Positions 11,021 through 20,366 of a stretch of DNA of 64,000 bases are shown piece by piece (the stretch's first letter is position 1; each line of letters opens with the position of its first letter). The DNA is taken from NCBI GenBank assembly GCA_946811695.1, contig OX328124.1, positions 84,225,293 to 84,289,292 of the forward strand, given 5' to 3'. The DNA is from Gonocerus acuteangulatus. Lineage: Eukaryota > Arthropoda > Insecta > Hemiptera > Coreidae. Made by a program: the position numbers and the translations under genes. The notes beneath the pieces were generated by a model, which was not told the DNA's origin, ran no database searches, and saw only the letters and a program-made list of their open reading frames with translations.

Positions 11021-11645
11021 ATAGGACTACCTCAACCACTTCCTACATGTACCTTCTCTTCCGACTCACAGACCAGCGGATCATAGGACTCCCTCAACCA
11101 CTTCCTACATGTACCTTCTCTTCCGACTCACAGACCAGCGGATCATAGGACTCCCTCAACCACTTCCTACATGTACCTTCTCTTCCGACTCATAGGCCAG
11201 CGAATCATAGGACTACCTCAACCACTTCCTACATGTACCTTCTCTTCCGACGAATAGGCCAGCGGGTCATGGGACTACCTCAACCACTTCCTACATGTAC
11301 CTTCTCTTCCGACTCACAGGCAGGCGGATCATAGGACTACCTCAACCACTTCCTACATGTACCTTCTCTTCCGACTCACAGACCAGCGGATCATAGGACT
11401 CCCTCAACCACTTCCTACATGTACCTTCTCTTCCGACTCATAGGCCAGCGAATCATAGGACTACCTCAACCACTTCCTACATGTACCTTCTCTTCCGACG
11501 AACAGGCCAGCGGGTCATGGGACTACCTCAACCACTTCCTACATGTCCCTTCTCTTCCGACTCACAGGCAAGCGGATCATAGGACTACCTCAACCACTTC
11601 CTACATGTACCTTCTCTTCCGACGAACAGGCCAGCAGATCATAGG
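11021..11645 (+). repeat. 62-bp minisatellite, 10 units with higher-order structure
   Basis: TCCTACATGTACCTTCTCTT recurs exactly every 62 bp, starting at 11041, 11103, 11165, 11227, 11289, 11351, 11413, 11475, 11537 and 11599 (one base changed in the ninth). Diagnostic variants after TTCCGAC show that units 2-5 match units 6-9 in order, giving a 248-bp higher-order duplication. It is GC-richer than the flanks. The 82-codon frame across part of it is incidental, since 62 is not a multiple of three. Confidence 0.95.
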
Positions 11646-11649
11646 GGAA

Positions 11650-13729
11650 ATAGTAACCTGTTTATAATTTGCAGCATGGCCAGCTCAATAACAGACTATC
11701 TTAATTTTTCAGATCCGAAATACATTGATATCATTAATGATCTTAAAGGAAACAAAGATTTTGTAGTGAAAAGACGAAGAGATTGGAGATCCGTTTTGGG
11801 AACTGGAAAGTTTACAGAGATCAGATAATGTATAAATAATTACTAAACTAAGCTGACGTATCATTCTAATTGAGTTGTAATGTTTGATTGGTGCATTTAT
11901 AGGAAAAATTATTACCGAAGAAAATTTAATGATTAGAGCCACCGACAAATATTCAGAAAATGAGAAATGGCTTCAGCACAAAGATTGGTATAGTACGAAT
12001 TCCCAAAAAAGGTTCACCAGAACCCCTGAAAAAGAGGCGATGTATTAACTGGAAGGATAACTAGTCGAAAAATGATTGCATAAAATGCTTAAAAAATGTT
12101 TGTGTAAGCCGAACTGATATATTATGCAAATATTCTTTGTAATTAAGATGTTTTTATATTTTCATAGTTTTGTTATACAACAGGACTTTTCAAAGAAATT
12201 ATTTTTAAAGAAAGTGTAAAATATAAGGGTTTATAGTTTGATTTATTTTAGTTCAGAAAAAGAAAAACATTTGGTTATACCTAAAGTGACAAGCGGGCCA
12301 ATTTGACCAACCGGGGTCGACGAACCCACTGCCAGGATAATTAAATTGAAATTAAAAGAAGAAAGCAAAATATCATTTTTTTTTTTACATAATAAATCAA
12401 CAGGTTCTTCTCTCGAGTGACATAATATAATCGGGTGCATGGTAAACTTAACTAATCAGCAAAAGAATTAATAAACACATTAAGGCGTCAGAGGAATCGT
12501 CTGGGGTGACAATAGACGTTTTGTAACAGATATAATTATTCACATTCTCTCCTAGATAATCGTATATTTAAGATAAGATTTAGGCATATAAAGGCCCATA
12601 ATACAGATCAATTACGGGAAATAACATATGACATACCGATTATCCACCAGCTGACTACTTTCCACCATATTGGGTTCTCCTCAAGCTGAGCCTGAAGTAG
12701 TTGTATTTAAAAAATATTTCTCTGAAGAGGCACCAAAACAGTACGAAACAAGGGAAAAATTAAACTTGTGAGACTATTTGAAATTGTTTTTCCTTTGTTT
12801 ACCTTCCGCGTATTTCTATAAATCAAGAAATTATTATAGAAGGAAACAATAATTTTCCAATGGCCTGTAAATTAATTTTAAGATCTTCCGAATTAGCTAA
12901 TGTGATTTCCGCTAGCCAGCAATTTTATTGCCTAAAAATATACATCCCTGAAACCTCTTGGCCACTTTGAATGCAGTGTGAGAATTGATAGAGCCCAGGA
13001 TTATTCCGAAGAAAAAAATGGTTTGAAAGAAGTCTACATTTATGTTCCTTAGCAAACTAAATTGATATATTTTCAGTTTTTTTGTTTATGTGGCCAGACT
13101 CCATAACTCCAAAAATCCTCTGTAGTTAAGGTATTTATCCCCCATGTAGCACAAGGTGAGGATGTTGTTCGAAAGGAGCCTGCAAGGAAATGCATGAAAT
13201 TGGGCCCGAGGCCTTGGGATATGCTAATGCAGCAGGTTGCTTGGGGAGTATACGCCAGCCCGTTATGGAGAAAATAGTGTGTGATGGTAATTCGGCCTGC
13301 ACCTCCATGATGAATATTCCAACTACCCCTGAAACATCTGCTCCTCATGATCAATAAACTTACAGCCCTTCATGAGTGCAATCGATATGAATTGCACTGC
13401 CTTTCTGTTAAGGACCATACTATCTACCGTGTAAAATGGTCGTTTGGATGACATTGGTTAAGACTTTGAATAACAAGTTTCCAATTACCATAATTTCCAA
13501 ACATTTTCGATATAATTATGAAAAATATATAAATTACAGAGTGTCAAATTTTTATCTTGAGTGTCGATAAAAATCTTTTTGGAACCCACAAGTATTTCAA
13601 ATTTAACCGGAAACAGTATTTTGGCGTGCGGATTTGCTGGTTCATGAACTTGAAATTTCGTTTTTAGAAAAGCCTTTTTGTTTCTATATGTCATCAAAAT
13701 CAGTACATTTTTGGAGACCGTACATTGCT
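11650..13729. other. Unassigned sequence
   Basis: Holds a few chance-length open frames, the longest being 93 codons on the minus strand at 13073-13354. It resembles no family I know. No repeat recognised. Confidence 0.4.
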
Positions 13730-13758
13730 AACACACACACACACACACACACGCGCGC
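13730..13758. repeat. (AC)n microsatellite with GC end
   Basis: About eleven AC units followed by GCGCGC. Confidence 0.9.
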
Positions 13759-14938
13759 AAACAGACATATATATATAAAAGACCGGTTGTTTGCGAATTT
13801 AGGGTTATGGAACGTCGAAATTCATTGGCAGCACATCTGGATTTCGTCATCATTATAGGGAGGGAAGAAATAAGATTCTTTTCTGTTCTCTAGGTACCTA
13901 AAATGTAAATTTATTGCAAAGCTGAAATGTGCTAGAGTCTCAACTTGCAGTAAAAATAATTATTTGTTCAATTTGTCGGAGTCACACATGCTTGTTCGGA
14001 TTTAAGGCAAATAAGGTGTTCTTTGCATTGTCTAGTAATTGGCTAGTAAATAGAAAATTACTAAATAATTCATGAACTCTTCAAAATAGAGCAAAAGTGA
14101 ACAAATAGAATGATTGAGCAAACAAACGTATCTTCTTGTTTTTTGCCAGCTAACGGGATTGAGGAATTCTTTCTCCACTTCCATAAATTATCGGAAAATT
14201 AAATTTGATTGGAAAATTAAAATATATACTCTTTATATATCGCACTAGTGATGCAGGATTGCATCAGTTTAAGAATCACCTCCGAAGGATTTAGGTTAAT
14301 TTTTATATAAGAACTCAACGATTCTTTGCATCAGAAACCAGAATCAATACTAAAATATAAGCAAAAACGCAAAAATTTTAGAACAGTCATAGATTTAATG
14401 GGCGGTTTAACATGGCTCCAAATGGTCCAATCGACTACGTAGAGGTCTAAAAAAAAATTGTATTTTTAAGCTCTGAAAAGCATTACACAGGGAATAGTAC
14501 TTTATTTTGTTTAACGACTTGCATAAAAATATTATATTGTAAAATATCCTAAATTATGAGATTTTCTGGCTTCTGCAGAGTTAAGAATATTAAATAGCAG
14601 GCGGGGAACGTTACCTCCTCGTTCTTCTCTATATAATAGGTAGTTTTTTCCTTAGATGAAGTAGTCGAGGGCGTTTCCTCTCAGAATTTGTTACGTTTGT
14701 CCCTCATTAAACAGAACTACTTTTATCATGTGAAATAGGGCTATGAAAAAGTAACTCTCATTTTCGAAAACTTATCTGGTAATTCTCTCGCAAATAAATG
14801 GCATGAATTAGCATAATTATGCCCTTGTAGCATTAATATGTTAAGGGGATATTGCATTCGGTTCATTTACAAATATATACTTTAAGTAAATATTTGGAAA
14901 TGCGACGATAAAACCTTCGAGAGATTTTCGAATGACGT
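13759..14938. other. Unassigned AT-rich sequence
   Basis: Nothing recognised. Confidence 0.4.
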
Positions 14939-14941
14939 AGA

Positions 14942-15013
14942 TTTCTCTGTCAACTTTAAGCAGTTGTATTAATTTGTTAATTTTTGGAATAAAAACAGCA
15001 AAGCATTTTTATT

Positions 15014-15018
<5 letters not shown>
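14942..15018 (+). repeat. RTE-like tail fragment, left copy of direct repeat
   Basis: TCTCTGTCAACTTTAAGCAG and the following bases match 17582-17655 in the same orientation, with roughly one difference in five. The two copies flank the whole composite PLE. Confidence 0.75.

Positions 15019-15019
<1 letters not shown>

Positions 15020-15089
<70 letters not shown>
15020..15089. repeat. (TA)n, about 70 bp
   Basis: Pure TA tract directly against the left end of the composite PLE. A shorter tract (17551-17574) sits just outside the right end. Confidence 0.95.
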
Positions 15090-15092
<3 letters not shown>

Positions 15093-15148
15093 TGATTTGT
15101 GAGACGGCTTCTCTCTCTAGCGGTGTTCTTCCTCTCCTTACTGCAATA

Positions 15149-15178
15149 TATCGTCGGGTTCATCTCCGACTTCTTCAG
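15149..15178 (-). ncRNA. Hammerhead-like motif in left PLE arm (damaged)
   Basis: On the minus strand CTGAAGA, an extra A and stem II GTCGG/CCGAC are intact, but the conserved GAAA is GATA. Confidence 0.55.
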
Positions 15179-15289
15179 GCTGCTATGTGTCGTCCTCGGT
15201 GGTTGTCAAGGGAATGATTTTTTCCCGGAATTTCCCTCCTTTATAGCCCTGCTTCGTAGACTATGCGGGCCAATGGTGTAGGGGGTCCA

Positions 15290-15500
15290 GCTTTCGTGAG
15301 TTGTGCCAGTTCATTTTCTAAGTGTGCCAGTGTCCTGATCACACTCATCTTGTGTGCCACGTGATGGTGTGAGTCCGAGTGGAGATAACGTCCTGTGGCC
15401 GTGGGCTTCCTGTAGGCGGTGTGCTCCAGATCACCATTGTTTCATCTTATAATCAGGAGGTCCAGAAAGGGCAACTTGCCATCTTTTTCCTCCTCTATGG
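15290..15500 (-). pseudogene. PLE reverse-transcriptase segment (minus arm)
   Basis: The minus strand encodes GKLPFLDLLI, then TAYRKPTATGRYLHSDSHH, then KMSVIRTLAHLENEL. This is the conserved region of Penelope-like reverse transcriptases in which LPFLD, YRKPT, RYLH and VIRTL are characteristic. One TGA stop interrupts it just after LLIIR. Immediately after the VIRTL block it jumps to the 3' tail (about 15290). The thumb and GIY-YIG regions are therefore deleted from this arm, exactly the parts present on the plus strand from 15510. It cannot make a working enzyme. Confidence 0.85.
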
Positions 15501-15509
15501 TGAATCTCT

Positions 15510-15745
15510 ATGGTGAAAGATCTGGTGAGCAACGGCTATGATCATAAAAAACTGGCCCGGATCATCAAAGAAGTGAAAACCCGACACCAAGACAACAACC
15601 GGACAGAGATAGAACAAAAGAAAAGAATCTCCCTGCCATATGTCAACGGCGTGAGCGAGAAATTAGGCAGACTATTCAGAAGTCACAACACCGAAGTTGC
15701 CTTTAAACCGCTCAATAAGCTAGGGGAATGGCTCAGCAAGAGTAA
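15510..15745 (+). pseudogene. PLE reverse-transcriptase C-terminal (thumb) segment, interrupted
   Basis: The frame begins VKDLVSNGYDHKKLARII and includes RISLPYVNGVSEKLGRLF and VAFKPLNKLGEWLSKSK. In Penelope-like elements the block LPYV-G-SE-L-R-LF lies between the reverse transcriptase palm and the endonuclease. The frame is cut by the DNA element that begins at 15746. If that element and one 3-bp TSD are disregarded, reading continues in the same frame into the GIY-YIG domain. The 5' side stops at the inversion junction, so the N-terminal RT domain is missing. The ATG at 15510 is just the first after the junction. Confidence 0.88.
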
Positions 15746-16888
15746 GGGTACGTTCATGGTGAGGATTCATTCTGCGATGCTACGATAGCTACTCCCATGA
15801 GCGCTTCCCCGATGTATTCTACATCGATGGAGGGTGTTCATGCTGACTCACCATTGCATTGGTTCTTGCTGGGAGTAAAGTAACCTTCAACAGTGAATTA
15901 GCTTTTGTTTATGAAAAAGCTCTGCTTATGTTAGTGAGAAAAAATGAGCCTTTACAATTAGTTCGTGATGTTCCTGACAAAGAAAAAGGGATTGGTTTCT
16001 TACTTGGAAAAATTAATGGAATCCTATTAATTTTAGCGAGTTGGATAGACTAGAGTCGCTTAAATTAATATAATTCTATTAATTGCGAGTTGGATTGACT
16101 AGAGTTTTCTTATATCTTCTTGAGCAAGTGGAGCGTAGCGTAGCGAGCGGAAACGCATATCATGTAATGCTTAATAAATGTAAAAGATCCAAAAAAGAGA
16201 GAGAAAAGGAATAAAATATGTGTGTTTACAAATATCATTGTTTATGTTATCCTTCATAACCTGCAAAACAGTCAACTTTAATGCTTAATAACTTTTTTCA
16301 TAGTTGAGAGAATTGATTTTGATCATATTAACCTTTTTATTAATAAATATTACTTGCCATTATCTAATATGAATTATAACCGTAGATAACGAGTCAAGTA
16401 GTAAAAGATAACCAGCAAAGAACCTGTAAGCTAATCAGTAAGCTTATCAGCGAGTACGAGTAACTGTTATAAATCACTTAACTTAGTACGAGTAACTGTT
16501 ATAAATCACTTAACTAAATAAATACTTCAAAAGTAACTGGATGTAGTCTTCGCAAAAAGACCCAATTTTCTTTCATCTCGACAACGAAATAACCAAAAAA
16601 GAATAATCACACAAGATGAAGTAATGAGAGAGGGTAGGTGACCTGCGCACTAGAGTCCTTTTGAAGGAACCAATCACAGTCAGGCCCACATCGCAGCTTC
16701 CCTCCTCACTGCGAGGAGAAAACAAAATATTTGTTCTTCCCCGCGGTCACTGCGCGGGTGCGAGAATAGCATCGGAAGTAAGGATCCTCACTATGAACAC
16801 TCCCACCTTAATACATGTGTTTGTTTTACATCGGGGCAGCGCTCATCGTAGCATCGCAGAATCAATCCTCACCATGAACGTACCCTAA
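15743..16888. mobile_element. PIF/Harbinger-like nonautonomous DNA element
   Basis: The element is 15746-16885 (1140 bp) with 41-bp TIRs matching at 40 positions. They start GGGTACGTTCATGGTGAGGA on the left and on the reverse complement of the right. Flanking TAA at 15743-15745 and 16886-16888 is the 3-bp TWA target duplication typical of PIF/Harbinger. Inside are a second TIR-like motif near 16770-16800 (minus strand), a 32-bp tandem pair (16453-16516), a duplicated GCGAGTTGGAT block (about 16037 and 16085) and a short GC-rich patch GAGCGTAGCGTAGCGAGCG (about 16130). No transposase is recognisable. Confidence 0.85.
15859..16053 (+). CDS. Unidentified 64-codon open frame inside the Harbinger-like element
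   Basis: The frame has a protein-like composition, with SELAFVYEKALLMLVRKNEP and then DVPDKEKGIGFLLGKINGI. I do not recognise it. It shows no DDE or Myb/SANT signature that would make it a Harbinger transposase or its accessory protein. It could be a captured fragment or a chance frame. It sits between the left TIR and the duplicated GCGAGTTGGAT block, and the second GCGAGTTGGAT follows its stop codon. There is no sign of a promoter. Confidence 0.25.
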   Translation: MVLAGSKVTFNSELAFVYEKALLMLVRKNEPLQLVRDVPDKEKGIGFLLGKINGILLILASWID

Positions 16889-17423
16889 GGATAAGCAGCG
16901 GTTACAAGACCAGGGTGTTTACCTTCTACCGTGCGACTGTGGGAAGGTGTATGTAGGTCAAACAGGTAAGAAGGTGGCCACCCGGATCGGACAACACGCT
17001 GCTGACTACAGGCTGGGGCGCACCAAAACTTCTGCGGTGGCAACACACGGAGAAGAGTGCCCCAAGCAAGTATTATTCGCCCGAGCCAAGACCCTAGCCA
17101 AGGAGACCAATTTTACAAGGAGACTTATTAGAGAAGCCATAGAAATATATAAGCATCCGGTCAACTTCAATAGGGAAGATGGCCTCATCCTTCCGGACAT
17201 TTGGCGGCCCATCCTTAAGAAGACAGAGGAGAAAACAAGGACTGAAGACCAGCGCCCCACACGGACCACTGATGAACTACAGACGACGGACGAACGACGA
17301 AGACAGCCCTCGAGCCCTATTGGCCCACCGACCCCCTACACCATTGGCCCGCATAGTCTACGAAGGAGGGAAATTCCGGGGAAAAAAATCATTCCCTTGA
17401 CAACCACCGAGGACGACACATAG
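16889..17423 (+). pseudogene. PLE GIY-YIG endonuclease domain
   Basis: Read from the end of the DNA element, the frame gives DKQRLQDQGVYLLPCDCGKV and then YVGQTGKKVATRIGQHAADY. This matches the GIY-YIG start of Penelope-like endonucleases (GVY plus YVG, the CDCG knuckle preceding it, and the conserved TG and R). EECPKQVLFARAKTLA and the later RRLIREAIEIYKHPVNFNRE are the usual C-terminal half. The ATG at 16947 lies within the domain and cannot be the true start. In the original element this domain nicks target DNA to prime reverse transcription. The protein tail runs to 17423 and is low in conserved features. Confidence 0.9.
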
Positions 17424-17427
17424 CAGC

Positions 17428-17461
17428 ATGAAGAAGTCGGAGATGAACCCGACGAAATATT
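17428..17461 (+). ncRNA. Hammerhead-like motif in PLE 3' tail (damaged)
   Basis: ATGAAGA, an extra A, stem II GTCGG/CCGAC (17436-17440 with 17449-17453), GAAA (17454-17457), then TATT. The first core C is A here. The minus-strand partner at 15149-15178 keeps that C but has GATA in place of GAAA. Both look inactive. Confidence 0.55.
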
Positions 17462-17576
17462 GCAGTAAGGAGAGGAAGAACACCGCTGGAGAGAGAAGCC
17501 GTCTCACAAATCAATCATTTCAACCCCAGCGAAGTAACTTAAAACAAAACATATATATATATATATATATATATTG

Positions 17577-17747
17577 TATAATTCTCTGTCAACATTAAGC
17601 AGTTGTATTGATTTGTTACTTAATGCAATAAAATTGCAATACATTTTTATTTTTTACGAGACTTCCCATATCAAGACCTACCAGTATTCAAAATTTGGAC
17701 AAAATCTGTCAAACAGTCAGACACGTGATTTTTATATATATAGATTA
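17577..17747 (+). mobile_element. RTE-like LINE 3' tail (right part)
   Basis: Contains CCCATATCAAGACCTACC, AAATTTGG and CAAACAGTCAGACACGTGAT, ending TTTTATATATATAGAT. The 'precise target conditions' text block and terminal short A/T repeat are shared with the copy ending at 29179 and resemble RTE 3' ends generally. Its first 75 bases are the right copy of the direct repeat at 14942-15018. Confidence 0.7.
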
Positions 17748-17762
17748 TCTATATACAGACAT

Positions 17763-18045
17763 GGGGGCGAGGTTAGCTCAGTGGTAGTGCACTGGATTCA
17801 TATGCTGGAGTTTTTTTCTTCCAGTGTCTTCGTTCATGGGTTGAATTAGGCCTCCCTGACCGCCTCTAGGCCAACCCAGCCTTTTTAATAATGGGTAATA
17901 ATAATTTAGTAATGGGTACCTTGGTGCTAATGACTCCAGCAGTCGAAGCGGCAAGAGGAAAATCAGGCGGCCGGAGCATAGTACCGACCACATTATCTCC
18001 CTAGTATGCCGTATGGTCAGGAATCAGATACTTCTACAGTATCTG
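17763..18045 (+). mobile_element. Second tRNA-derived SINE family (SINE-B), copy 1
   Basis: Starts GGGGCGAGGTTAGCTCAGTGG, an A-box-bearing tRNA-like head; the B-box region is worn. The body block GAGCATAGTACCGACCACAT followed by TGCCGTATGGTCA and GAATCAGATAC is shared with the copy at 23166. A (TA)n tract follows at 18130. Confidence 0.8.
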
Positions 18046-18127
18046 CCTCAGCATTCAATGAAATACCCTTTGAGGAGGAGCTCGAAAACGGTCCGGCTTA
18101 TTAAGAAGATGAAGTGGAGGATTAATT

Positions 18128-18129
<2 letters not shown>

Positions 18130-18191
<62 letters not shown>
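18130..18191. repeat. (TA)n, about 60 bp
   Basis: Pure TA tract downstream of SINE-B copy 1. Confidence 0.95.
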
Positions 18192-18194
<3 letters not shown>

Positions 18195-19900
18195 TGTGTC
18201 ATTTTTACGAATGTTCTTCCAGTTTTCAGCTAAACTATCAGAATAAAAGTGTGAATATTGTAAATTCGATGCTAATAGCAGTGATAGGCTCTCACGTAAT
18301 CGATTTCAGGAGGAAAAGGTTCCTGCAGAGTTAGCGATTCCTTTTAATAACAAACATTTGCCACATTTTCCCCTCCTCGATGACATCATTATTTGCACGA
18401 GCCGAATCTAATTCAAGGATTTAAGCTAGAATGTAAAACAAATACTAAAACATTTGAAGGTTGAAGCATTGAATAGTAATTGTCTCCTATTGAAATGGAT
18501 TTTTCCATTCTAGATCATTTGATGTAACGAATTTCCAATTCTATGTTGAGCCACTGAAATCAGCGTAGCCATTCCAAGATTTATTATGCGTTCTATAATT
18601 ACGTTCGAGAAGCACATATCCATTAGACGGGCTATTCCTTCTTATCAAGTTGATTAATGCTGGTTTATTTCCGTGTTTCCCTGATTATTCCAATAAATTA
18701 TCTCTCTAATGTTTATTCATTTTGAGGAAAGATGATATTAAACACTTTTCTAGCAAGCCTTGTTTACTATATTAATAAATAAGCGAAGAAATTTACTCAA
18801 TATTGTTAATAAAAATAAAAAAATAAATAAAAATTAAATATGGTAAATAACATATTTTCACTTTAACTGTTTTGATTCCAAATCTGCCTATTGCTTACTT
18901 CTACAGAGGTTGGCTTTTCAAACCAGTACATCTAATATACACGTGCAAGTAGTGGGTGTTTTACACTTGAGGACAATTCCCTTATTTTAGCTTTTATAAT
19001 TTAAGAACGTCTTTTCTTGAATGGCCTTACATTATGCCATTAATTTATTTTGCCTTATATTATAACAATATTCTTATTATTTCGGTTGCATTTAATTAAA
19101 AAAATCAATAGAGCGCGCTAAAATTTACTTCACGTAAAACAAACTGATTTCAAACGCTCGGGCACAACCGCTTATCTGTCACATTTTCCATTGTGAAGTA
19201 GTGAAGTCAAGATCTCCACGAGTTGCATGTAAGTATTTTTCTGAGTGAATCTTTATTTTCATTAAATATTTGGTAAACCTTTGACTGTTTCACAACAAGA
19301 TTAGCATGTATTCAAGAGTTGTATTTTATAGTTTGTTGTATATATTTTTATTACGTAAATATTCTAATATTATTTCCAAATGGGCTACGTACAATCTGAC
19401 TTTTATTAGAACAGAATGTAATGTCAGTTAGAAAGAATGCTAGCTTTGAAATCGCAATTCATATTATAAATTCTTTTCATATTTATTAGTTTAGGTGTTT
19501 TGGTAGAATTTTCCAGAAATATCTGGATTATTAAATATCAGGAATGGGTAGAAGAATTGTTTGCTGCACAGCGTCAGGGACGAAGCCGGTTTAATATTGG
19601 TATAATATAAAGCTGCTCATTACCATAAGGAATCAATTATATGAGGATTTCGTCATTGGACGGTCGAAGAGGGCCATATTTGTATATTTGCTGCGGGGAA
19701 ATTCATTAGTTACGTTTCTCTTGGATAATTTACGGCCATATCTCCAAGGAAACAAATATAGGAACTCTTCATTTGGGGAATTCTGTTTAATCTTTCAGGA
19801 AGTGGATTGAATAGGTCATTGAAGGATCTGTCCATATTAGTTGATAGCCTTAAAATTCAAGCTGAAATGTTGGCAATATAAATTAATTTTTATTTTTAAG
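18192..19900. other. Unassigned AT-rich sequence
   Basis: No recognisable gene or repeat. Confidence 0.4.
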
Positions 19901-19960
19901 TGCAGTTTTACTAACCCTGGAATGCCCAAAAGGGGTCTGTATAGCCCCCCATATCCATCT

Positions 19961-20366
19961 TTCATTCATATCTCTGTCAATAAAATTTAGAAAAATATGG
20001 GTATAAATCTGTTGGCCAGAAATATATTCACCAACAAAACTCTGATGTTAAACATTTTTATCAACTTATCGTTACCCTGCAAAACTTTTTTTGTTTTTTT
20101 GGGTCGCCCAAAAGAGCCTGCCTGCCCTTGGGAAAGAATTTAGTCCTCTAAATACCTTTAAATTTCATTCATATCTCTGTCAATAAAATTTAGAAAAATA
20201 TGGGTATAAATCTGTTGGCCAGAAATATATTCACCAACAAAACTCTGATGTTAAACATTTTTATCAACTTATCGTTACCCTGCAAAACTTTTTTTGTTTT
20301 TTTGGGTCGCCCAAAAGAGCCTGCCTGCCCTTGGGAAAGAATTTAGTCCTCTAAATACCTTTAAAT
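19961..20366 (+). repeat. Tandem duplication, 203-bp period
   Basis: TTCATTCATATCTCTGTCAA starts at 19961 and again at 20164, and the two 203-bp units look identical or nearly so. A related block, GGAATGCCCAAAAGGGGTCT, lies just before unit 1 and resembles GGGTCGCCCAAAAGAGCCTG inside each unit. Confidence 0.95.

Larger units (their letters stand above)
15091..17516. mobile_element. Composite Penelope-like element with inverted ends
   Basis: The left arm (15091-15290) is the reverse complement of the right end (17326-17516), including the stretch encoding the frame end and a hammerhead-like motif. The left arm continues on the minus strand into a reverse-transcriptase segment. At about 15495-15510 the orientation switches, and the plus strand then carries the RT thumb region, the GIY-YIG domain and the 3' tail. 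The switch point shows the repeated word CTCTATGGTGAA. The plus-strand frame is split by a 1.14-kb DNA element. The composite lies in an RTE-like tail. Confidence 0.85.

Noticed and set aside
11419..11667. Repetitive protein from the 62-bp array
   Set aside because: 62 is not divisible by three, so successive units are read in different frames.
16110..16165. Bacterial insertion suggested by the GAGCGTAGCGTAGCGAGCG patch
   Set aside because: The patch is short and lies within the TIR-bounded DNA element. No bacterial gene accompanies it.
17006..17269. 87-residue minus-strand protein
   Set aside because: It is the antisense shadow of the PLE GIY-YIG domain.
17763..17850. tRNA gene with TAGCTCAGTGG box
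   Set aside because: The anticodon and T arms are worn, and the sequence continues into the shared SINE-B body.
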